10,986 nt of DNA, taken from positions 1-10,986 of the forward strand of contig JAHJWA010000317.1 of assembly GCA_018828205.1 (NCBI GenBank), written 5' to 3'. This document shows, in pieces, positions 6,484 to 10,986 of this stretch (its first letter is position 1; every line of letters starts with the position of its first letter). The notes under the pieces were generated by a model that had not been told where the DNA came from, did not search any database, and saw only the letters and a program-made list of their open reading frames with translations. The DNA comes from Alphaproteobacteria bacterium (GTDB taxonomy: Bacteria > Pseudomonadota > Alphaproteobacteria > Sphingomonadales > Sphingomonadaceae). Both the position numbers and the translations under genes were made by a program.

Positions 6484-6735
6484 ATGGCAGGTAAGAACAA
6501 CGCCCTTCAGAAACCCGTGACACTGTCGCCGGAGCTGGAGAACGTGGTCGGCAAGGGTCCCATGACCCGCGCGCAGGTGACCTCGAAGGTGTGGGAGCAC
6601 ATCAAGGCGCATGATCTGCAGGATTCCAAGGATCGCCGCATGATCAATCCCGACGACAAGCTCAGCGCCGTGATCGGCAAGGAGCAGATCTCGATGTTCA
6701 AGATGACGGGTGCCGTCTCGAAGCACATGAGCTGA
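6484..6735 (+). CDS. SWIB/MDM2 domain protein
   Basis: This is an 83-residue protein that consists almost entirely of one SWIB domain. The ATG at 6484 has a strong ribosome binding site, AAAGGA (6471-6476), 7 bases upstream. Diagnostic segments are VTLSPELENVVG (12-23), MTRAQVTSKVWEHIKAHDL (27-45), the basic DSKDRRMINPDDKL (47-60) and ISMFKMTGAVSKHM (69-82). SWIB domains are best known from eukaryotic chromatin remodelling complexes; short stand-alone versions occur in Chlamydia and various Proteobacteria, where association with DNA topology has been proposed. A role in nucleoid or DNA binding here is an inference. The gene ends 4 bases before the convergent DoxX gene. Confidence 0.93.
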   Translation: MAGKNNALQKPVTLSPELENVVGKGPMTRAQVTSKVWEHIKAHDLQDSKDRRMINPDDKLSAVIGKEQISMFKMTGAVSKHMS

Positions 6736-6739
6736 AGGG

Positions 6740-7141
6740 TTACCGGCGGCGGAAGGGCCAGTCCAGGACGCCGCCGGTCCACAGCGCCAGCCACACCAGC
6801 AGCGGCTGAGCGAACATCCTCGGGATGTGATACCAGAGCCCAAGCCCGCCATCGCCGCGCGCCATGTCGAGCGCGAAATGGTTGATATTGGCGGGGAAGA
6901 CCATGGCGGCATAGAGCGCGAGCCCGATCGCTCCCGCCTGGCGCAGTTTGCCCGACCATGGCTGAACCAATGCCCCGGCGCCCAGCAGCTCGGCCACGCC
7001 CGTCCACACCACCACGGCTTCGGGCTGCCAGACCCAGTTCGGCATGATCTCCAGAAACGGTTCGGGCGCGGCGAGGTGGATCACCCCCGCCACCGCGTAG
7101 AACGCCGCCAGCACGCAGCGCAGCGCCAAGCGAGCGCTCAA
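6740..7141 (-). CDS. DoxX-like small membrane protein
   Basis: This 133-residue protein has four probable transmembrane helices (about 6-24, 42-60, 68-86 and 108-125). The pattern ends in FPANINHFALD (82-92) and WYHIPRMFAQPLLVWLAL (103-120), which I associate with the DoxX-like group. The start is taken as TTG 7141-7139, which overlaps the TGA of the preceding gene (7140-7138); no ribosome binding site is evident, so translation is probably coupled. Leu5 or Val10 could be alternative starts with little loss. It is the last gene of a four-gene set. The stop lies 4 bases from the end of the SWIB gene on the other strand, and the last codons carry a strong inverted repeat. DoxX relatives are linked to redox or thiosulfate metabolism in a few cases; the role here is unknown. 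Confidence 0.8.
   Translation of the reverse strand: MSARLALRCVLAAFYAVAGVIHLAAPEPFLEIMPNWVWQPEAVVVWTGVAELLGAGALVQPWSGKLRQAGAIGLALYAAMVFPANINHFALDMARGDGGLGLWYHIPRMFAQPLLVWLALWTGGVLDWPFRRR
6742..6778. terminator. 10-bp hairpin at the convergent SWIB/DoxX junction
   Basis: ACCGGCGGCG (6742-6751) and CGCCGCCGGT (6769-6778) are perfect inverted copies around a 17-base loop. The element begins 7 bases after the SWIB stop and lies inside the last codons of the DoxX gene. As a hairpin it could end SWIB transcripts, but it lacks a T-run on either strand. Confidence 0.4.
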
Positions 7142-7392
7142 TCCGCGCGGCCGATGCGATAAGGGCCGACGGGGGCGTCGAGCGGTCTGCCCTTCCAGCT
7201 TAGCTCTATCGCGCCGCCGTTGAGCAATTCAGCCACCGCTCGATGGACATGCGGCATCAGGCCGCGCCAATCTCCCCCGGTTCCTGCCATCCGCCGGGCG
7301 GCTTCGCTGGGACAAAGGGTGGCGCCCTCGGCGCGCTCCGCGAGCAGGGTGCGGATCGCTCCCTGCGCGCCGTCGGTCGATCCGCGGCTCAA
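7138..7392 (-). CDS. DUF3253 family protein
   Basis: This 84-residue soluble protein has the DUF3253 pattern: LCPSEAARRM (26-35), WRGLMPHVHRAVAELL (42-57), then GAIELSWKGRPLD and GPYRIG. It resembles a small winged-helix fold, which could bind nucleic acid, but I know of no tested function. The start is TTG 7392-7390; no ATG or GTG is available that keeps the domain, and upstream codons belong to the neighbour. The TTG overlaps the TGA of the DUF3008 gene (7391-7389), and GAGGA lies only 3 bases before it, so coupling to upstream translation is likely. Its own TGA overlaps the TTG of the DoxX gene in the same way. Confidence 0.85.
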   Translation of the reverse strand: MSRGSTDGAQGAIRTLLAERAEGATLCPSEAARRMAGTGGDWRGLMPHVHRAVAELLNGGAIELSWKGRPLDAPVGPYRIGRAD

Positions 7393-7580
7393 TCGTCCTC
7401 GTCGACATGGTCGGGAAGGCCGTCGAGATCGGTGGCGGCGTAGTCTTCCAGCTCGTCCTCGGACATGGAATCATACATCTGCTTGGATGCGCCCTGCAGG
7501 TCGGAGACCTTGGTGTCGCCGCGTTTGGCCGAAAGAGCCGCGCCAGCGGCGCGCTGCTGCGCTTTGGATTGGGCGGGCAT
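7389..7580 (-). CDS. DUF3008 family small protein
   Basis: This 63-residue, highly charged protein starts at ATG 7580-7578, with GGAG 8 bases upstream inside the end of the HVA1 gene. The pattern PAQSKAQQRAAGAALSAKRG (2-21) followed by LQGASKQMYDSMSEDEL and an acidic tail HVDEDD is typical of DUF3008, a family of short proteins of unknown role common in Alphaproteobacteria. The N-terminal half is basic and probably helical, and the C-terminal half is acidic. The ATG shares one base with the stop of the HVA1 gene (TGATG). The TGA overlaps the TTG start of the DUF3253 gene. A stress-related role would fit the candidate promoter of the operon, but that is inferred. Confidence 0.9.
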   Translation of the reverse strand: MPAQSKAQQRAAGAALSAKRGDTKVSDLQGASKQMYDSMSEDELEDYAATDLDGLPDHVDEDD

Positions 7581-7810
7581 CAGCCGTTCTCCGCTTCGAG
7601 TTCGCTGCCGCGCTTGAGCACGCGGTCGCCGTCACGCTGGGCGATCAGATAGGCGGGATTGTCGCCATCGCCGTGTCTGGTGATCTCGCTGCCCTGAAGG
7701 GTGCGGGCGACCTCGCGCTCGAAGCGCTGCTCGATCTGACCGCTGCCCGTGCCATTGCCCCAGTTCCACTGGACATATTGCCCGGTGCGGAAGCTGTTTG
7801 AATTGCTCAT
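7580..7810 (-). CDS. HVA1 (DUF2945) TUDOR-like domain protein
   Basis: This 76-residue protein is the first gene of the four-gene set. ATG 7810-7808 has GGAG 8 bases upstream; the frame is open further but has no comparable site. The domain reads GQYVQWNWGNGTGSGQI (10-26), a basic-acidic middle with EITRHGDGDNPAYLI, then KRGSELE (66-72). This is the pattern of the small beta-barrel HVA1 domain, named from fungal hypervirulence-associated proteins and widespread in bacteria without a proven function. It has no signal peptide. The stop TGA (7582-7580) overlaps the DUF3008 start by one base. A GGAAC-N16-CGCT element lies 32 bases upstream of the start. Confidence 0.88.
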   Translation of the reverse strand: MSNSNSFRTGQYVQWNWGNGTGSGQIEQRFEREVARTLQGSEITRHGDGDNPAYLIAQRDGDRVLKRGSELEAENG

Positions 7811-7841
7811 GTGCGTCTCTCCGCTTGCGTTGCGGAAGATC

Positions 7842-7866
7842 AGCGCTCGACAGCCTTGTCGGTTCC
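7842..7866 (-). promoter_or_regulatory. Candidate EcfG-type promoter of the HVA1 operon
   Basis: On the minus strand GGAAC (7866-7862) is followed after 16 bases by CGCT (7845-7842), one mismatch from CGTT. It lies between the upstream gene's stop and the HVA1 start, leaving a leader of about 25 bases. A short inverted repeat, CGACA (7848-7852) with TGTCG (7857-7861), sits within the spacer. Confidence 0.3.
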
Positions 7867-7889
7867 GCCGGGCAGGACGAACCGGGCGC

Positions 7890-8201
7890 CTAGTTCTCGA
7901 TCGTGTTGAGCGGCGAATCGTCGGTCGCGCCGCCCTCGACCGTATCGGTTTCCGCCGCTTCGACGCCGAGCACGGAATCGGTGCTGTCGCCCGAGCCGCC
8001 TGCGGCGGAATCGATCGCGCCGGTAACCGTGGCCTCTTCCTCGACATCGCCCTGGGTGGCGGCACCAAAAATCCAGATCGCCGAAAGCAGGCCGATCGCC
8101 AGCAGGATGCTGATGATCAGGACCCAGCGGACCACGCCTTCCTTCGACCCGCCGCTGGCTTCGGTCTCGGAAACGTGAACTTCGTTACCATCGCTGTGCA
8201 T
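7890..8201 (-). CDS. Small single-pass membrane protein, unrecognised
   Basis: This 103-residue protein starts at ATG 8201-8199, with AGGAG 8 bases upstream. Residues 1-23 are polar and end in Lys20 and Arg25. A single hydrophobic helix spans about 24-48. The C-terminal 55 residues are strongly acidic and rich in Ser, Thr, Gly and Asp, with no cysteine or repeat. The positive charges before the helix predict a cytoplasmic N-terminus and a periplasmic acidic tail. I do not recognise a family, and low-complexity tails of this kind diverge quickly. It follows dapD on the same strand but has an 86-base spacer with its own candidate promoter, and it is 79 bases from the HVA1 operon. Confidence 0.82.
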   Translation of the reverse strand: MHSDGNEVHVSETEASGGSKEGVVRWVLIISILLAIGLLSAIWIFGAATQGDVEEEATVTGAIDSAAGGSGDSTDSVLGVEAAETDTVEGGATDDSPLNTIEN

Positions 8202-8230
8202 TGGAATTGCTCCTGCTTTCGTATTCGGCG

Positions 8231-8250
8231 CGTAATGGCTTTAGCCTACG
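8231..8250. repeat. Interrupted inverted repeat upstream of the one-helix membrane protein gene
   Basis: CGTA (8231-8234) and TACG (8247-8250) flank GGCT (8237-8240) and AGCC (8243-8246), giving two nested inverted pairs with a two-base bulge. It overlaps the candidate -10 element of the minus-strand promoter, so it could be an operator or a weak hairpin after dapD. Confidence 0.3.
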
Positions 8251-8272
8251 CATGTCGCGCCGGTAATGTTCC
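8247..8272 (-). promoter_or_regulatory. Candidate EcfG-type promoter of the one-helix membrane protein
   Basis: On the minus strand GGAAC (8272-8268, preceded by G) is followed after 17 bases by CGTA (8250-8247), one mismatch from CGTT. It lies about 45 bases upstream of the ATG, in the spacer after dapD, so the gene can be expressed independently of dapD. Confidence 0.4.
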
Positions 8273-8287
8273 CTTTGGACGATGCCG

Positions 8288-9112
8288 TCAATCGCGCAGC
8301 AGGTCGTTGATCGCGGTCTTTTCGCGCGTCTGGGCGTCGACCGTTTTGACGATCACCGCGCAGGCCAGCGAGGGCCCGCCGTCCGCCGCGGGCAGGGTGC
8401 CTGGCACCACCACCGAATAGGGCGGCACCGCGCCGCGGGTCACTGCCCCGGTGGCGCGATCGACGATCTTGGTCGACTGGGTGATGAACACGCCCATCGC
8501 CACTACCGAGCCTTCGCCGACGATCACCCCCTCGACGATCTCCGAACGCGCGCCGATAAAGCAATTGTCGCCGATGATGGTGGGGTTGGCCTGCATCGGT
8601 TCGAGCACCCCGCCGATGCCTGCGCCGGCCGAGATGTGGCAGTTCTCGCCGATCTGCGCGCAGGAGCCGATCGAGGCCCAGGTGTCGACCATGGTGCCCT
8701 TGCCGACATAGGCGCCGATGTTGACGAAGCTGGGCATCAGCACGCAGCCCGGCGCGATATAGGCGCCCTGCCGGGCGATCGCGCCGGGGACCACGCGGAA
8801 GCCCGCTTCGATGAAACGCGCATCGTCCCAGCCGGCGAATTTGCTCGGCACTTTGTCGAAGGCCGGGTGGCCGGCGGACCCGCCTTCCATGACCCGGTTC
8901 TCGTTGAGCCGGAACGACAGCAGCACCGCCTTCTTGAGCCATTGGTTGACCGTCCAGCCGCCCTGGCCGTCCGGCTCGGCGACGCGCGCCGCGCCGCTGT
9001 CGATCAGCGCCAGCGCGGCATCGACCTGCTCGCGCACAGTTTTGCTCTGCGGGGTGATCGTGGCGCGATCCTCCCAGGCCTGTTCGATGGCGGCGGCGAG
9101 TTGCTCGGTCAT
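8288..9112 (-). CDS. dapD: 2,3,4,5-tetrahydropyridine-2,6-dicarboxylate N-succinyltransferase
   Basis: DapD transfers a succinyl group from succinyl-CoA to tetrahydrodipicolinate in the succinylase branch of diaminopimelate and lysine synthesis, in the cytoplasm. The 274-residue length from ATG 9112-9110 equals the usual length of the family; a longer open frame to 9178 adds a Pro-rich segment without a ribosome binding site. The N-terminal helical domain includes LKKAVLLSFRLNEN (about 60-73). Left-handed beta-helix hexapeptide repeats run from about 105 to 220, with VVPGAIARQGAYIAPG, ISAGAGIGGVLEPMQANP and NCFIGARSEIVEG. The end, AVIVKTVDAQTREKTAINDLLRD, is typical. It stands alone, divergent from the S8 protease gene. 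The ribosome binding site is weak (GAGG about 11 bases upstream). Confidence 0.97.
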   Translation of the reverse strand: MTEQLAAAIEQAWEDRATITPQSKTVREQVDAALALIDSGAARVAEPDGQGGWTVNQWLKKAVLLSFRLNENRVMEGGSAGHPAFDKVPSKFAGWDDARFIEAGFRVVPGAIARQGAYIAPGCVLMPSFVNIGAYVGKGTMVDTWASIGSCAQIGENCHISAGAGIGGVLEPMQANPTIIGDNCFIGARSEIVEGVIVGEGSVVAMGVFITQSTKIVDRATGAVTRGAVPPYSVVVPGTLPAADGGPSLACAVIVKTVDAQTREKTAINDLLRD

Positions 9113-9289
9113 GCTGGCGTGGTCCTCGGTCGATGGAATATCGCGCGTGCTGTTAGGGGGCGGCGGGGCGGTGGGCAAGTCGGGAGCCGCCGCGCCTCGA
9201 TTGCCGCGAGCAAGGGACCCCGCGATCCCGCGCCGTTAACGGACCGGCCATGACTTCGCACCTAGGCTGGACCGCGAAGGGGTACGCCA
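9113..9289. other. Divergent spacer between dapD and the S8 protease gene
   Basis: This 177-base spacer must hold the promoters of both genes. It contains a 10-bp palindrome, CCGTTAACGG, at 9233-9242, and AAGGGG (9277-9282) in front of the protease gene. No GGAAC box or clear sigma-70 pair was seen. Confidence 0.45.
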
Positions 9290-10986
9290 ATGATCCGCGA
9301 TTCACGACCATCCGTCCGTCTGCGCGCCGGGGCCGCGCTGGCTCCGCTGGCGCTGCTGGCCGCCTGCGGTGGCGGCGGGTCCGGGGGCATATCGAGCACG
9401 CCAGCGCCGCAGCCGACCCCCACCCCGGTGCCGACTCCCTCTCCCACGCCGACGCCGACGCCGACCCCGACACCGGTCCCGACCACGAATTTCAACACCG
9501 CGGAATTGCGCCAGTCCGATGGCCCCGAGCAGCACGGTGCGGTCAGCGCCTGGACGCAAGGGGCGACCGGCGCCGGATCGCTCATCGCGATCATCGACAC
9601 CGGTATCGACGGCGACAGCCCGGAATTCGCCGGCCGCATCCATCCCGATTCGCGCGATGTCGCCGCCGATCGCGGGTTCGAGGCGGAGGACGACCATGGC
9701 ACCAATGTCGCGCTGGTGGCCGCAGCGGCGCGCGACGACACCGGCATCCTCGGCATCGCCTTCGACGCGGATCTCTTGGTGCTACGCGCGGATCGCGCGG
9801 GCACGTGCGGCACCGATACGCCCGATGACACCACGCTGGGTTGCAGCTTCCTCGACAGCGACATCGCCACCGGAATCGACCAGGCGGTCAGTTCGGGGGC
9901 GACCGTTGTCAATCTCAGCCTCGGCGGGGGCAATCCCGGGTCGCAGGTGATCGCAGCGGTGGCGCGGGCCTCGGCGGCCGGGGTCGTCGTGGTGGTTGCT
10001 GCGGGCAATGGCGGGGACGGCAGCGAGAGCGCGGTCGATCCCGGTCAGCCCACCGATTTCGCGCGCGGAATCCGCGAGGCGGGGGCCGACAATGTCATCA
10101 TCGTCGGTTCGATCGACGAAGCCTTCGCGCTGTCGAGCTTCAGCCAGCGCGCGGGGAGCCAGGCGGACTGGTATCTGACCGCGCGCGGCGAACGCATCTG
10201 CTGCGTCTACGAGGACGGCGAGGTCTTCGTCGGCCAGGATGCGGATGGCAGTTTCCGGCTGCTGTTCGCGGGCACGAGTTTCGCCGCCCCGCAGGTTGCG
10301 GGCGCGGTGGCGCTGCTCAAACAGGCCTTCCCCAACCTGACCGGGCGTCAGATCGTCGAGATCCTGCTCGACTCTGCCCGCGATCTGGGAGCGACCGGGG
10401 TGGATGCGACCTACGGGCGCGGCAGTCTGGACATCGCCGCCGCTTTCGCGCCGAGCGGCACCACCACGCTGGCGGGTGGTACGCGCGTGGTCCGGATCGG
10501 CGAGACCGCGGCGGTCGGGTCTTCCGCGATGGGGGATGCCTTCGCGGCGCCGCAAAACCTGCAGGGCGTGCTGCTCGACGAATATCGCCGCGCCTATCAA
10601 TTCAACTACGGATCCGGCCTGCGCGGTGCGGTACCCGAGTACAGGCTTCACGGAGCGCTCCAGCAGGGGCGCCAGCATCTGGCACTGGGCAATGCGGCGC
10701 TCTCGCTGGCCTTCACCGTCGACCAGCAGCGCTTCGATGCGCAAAGTAGTATGGCGCGCCAGCTCAATCTCTCGAGCAGCGATGCCGAGGGTGCCCGCGT
10801 CCTCGCCGCGCGCGTGCTGGCGCGGATCGCTCCGGATATGGCGGTGGGCTTCGCCCTGCGCGAGGGCGTGCAGGGAATGACCGCGCAATTGCAGGGCGCG
10901 CAGAGGCCGGCCTTCCTGATCGCACGCGATGCGGTGGGCGACACCGGTTTTGCGCGCAGCAGCGACGCGGGCTTCGCCCTGCGACA
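9290..10986 (+). CDS. S8 (subtilisin) family serine protease, lipoprotein, probable autotransporter (3' partial)
   Basis: ATG 9290 has AAGGGG (9277-9282) 7 bases upstream, and the frame stays open to the window end, giving 565 visible residues. The N-terminus is a lipoprotein signal with lipobox LAAC and Cys26, then a Gly-rich patch and a Pro-Thr repeat linker (about 42-65). The subtilase domain has the complete triad: Asp103 (IIDTGID), His136 (DDHGTN) and Ser330 (AGTSFAAP), with oxyanion Asn240 (AAGN). Cys173 and Cys185 may pair. After the protease come ATYGRGSLDIAAAF and a linker with SSAMGDAF and LLDEYRRAYQF, a pattern I associate with sphingomonad S8 autotransporters, whose C-terminal barrel exports the protease. 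The barrel would lie beyond the window, so the autotransporter call is inferred. A lipid-anchored precursor would resemble Neisseria NalP. Substrates are unknown. Confidence 0.93.
   Translation, partial: MIRDSRPSVRLRAGAALAPLALLAACGGGGSGGISSTPAPQPTPTPVPTPSPTPTPTPTPTPVPTTNFNTAELRQSDGPEQHGAVSAWTQGATGAGSLIAIIDTGIDGDSPEFAGRIHPDSRDVAADRGFEAEDDHGTNVALVAAAARDDTGILGIAFDADLLVLRADRAGTCGTDTPDDTTLGCSFLDSDIATGIDQAVSSGATVVNLSLGGGNPGSQVIAAVARASAAGVVVVVAAGNGGDGSESAVDPGQPTDFARGIREAGADNVIIVGSIDEAFALSSFSQRAGSQADWYLTARGERICCVYEDGEVFVGQDADGSFRLLFAGTSFAAPQVAGAVALLKQAFPNLTGRQIVEILLDSARDLGATGVDATYGRGSLDIAAAFAPSGTTTLAGGTRVVRIGETAAVGSSAMGDAFAAPQNLQGVLLDEYRRAYQFNYGSGLRGAVPEYRLHGALQQGRQHLALGNAALSLAFTVDQQRFDAQSSMARQLNLSSSDAEGARVLAARVLARIAPDMAVGFALREGVQGMTAQLQGAQRPAFLIARDAVGDTGFARSSDAGFALR
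9446..9475 (+). repeat. Hexamer tandem repeat encoding Pro-Thr linker
   Basis: Three exact copies of ACGCCG (9446-9463) are followed by the variants ACCCCG and ACACCG. Each unit encodes Thr-Pro, so gain or loss of a unit keeps the reading frame and changes only linker length between the lipid anchor and the protease domain. Confidence 0.8.

Noticed and set aside
9233..9242. CCGTTAACGG palindrome as an operator
   Set aside because: A single 10-bp palindrome with no second copy or flanking symmetry is not enough to support a regulatory call.
9782..10888. 368-codon open frame on the minus strand
   Set aside because: It is antisense to the S8 protease, whose full catalytic triad and conserved linker are in the plus-strand frame.
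1..10986. Mobile element, phage, CRISPR or defence island
   Set aside because: I saw no transposase, integrase, terminal inverted repeats, spaced direct repeats or tRNA-linked integration site, and composition looks even across the window.

Overview
The window is about 11 kb of GC-rich, densely coded bacterial chromosome. Everything points to an alphaproteobacterium of the Sphingomonadales, probably near Erythrobacteraceae. The evidence is a short LOV-HWE blue-light histidine kinase with a single-domain response regulator, an S8 protease with a sphingomonad-type linker ahead of a presumed autotransporter barrel, a 274-residue DapD, and small DUF3008, HVA1 and SWIB proteins. The placement rests on remembered family patterns, not on a search. 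I see no rRNA, tRNA, insertion sequence, phage gene or CRISPR array.

Layout. Positions 1-2167 (+): the end of an unrecognised protein, a fasciclin-domain lipoprotein followed by a strong UUCG hairpin, a COG3650-type lipoprotein and a DUF3429 membrane protein. Positions 2164-2502 (-): a small Mpo1/DUF962 membrane protein that shares a CTAG stop with the DUF3429 gene. Positions 2659-4146 (+): the LOV-HWE kinase and its receiver partner, 9 bases apart. Positions 4163-5590 (-): a lipoprotein S41 peptidase. Positions 5833-6735 (+): a PEBP-family protein and a SWIB-domain protein. Positions 6740-7810 (-): four small genes with overlapping stops and starts, read as HVA1, DUF3008, DUF3253 and DoxX. 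Positions 7890-8201 (-): a one-helix membrane protein. Positions 8288-9112 (-): dapD for lysine and diaminopimelate synthesis. Positions 9290-10986 (+): a subtilisin-type lipoprotein protease that runs off the window. No gene-free stretch exceeds 300 bases; the longest is 5591-5832.

The genes look like a patchwork of short transcription units, not one pathway. The most interesting thread is a possible general stress response theme. GGAAC boxes occur upstream of the fasciclin gene, the LOV kinase (twice), the one-helix membrane protein and the HVA1 operon, each followed after 16-17 bases by a one-mismatch version of CGTT. That resembles the EcfG sigma factor promoter (GGAAC-N16/17-CGTT) of Alphaproteobacteria, a system known to take input from HWE kinases. 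The dapD, S8, S41, PEBP and SWIB upstream regions lack it. Non-ATG starts are also frequent (GTG twice, TTG three times), and two of the TTG starts sit inside identical stop/start overlaps.
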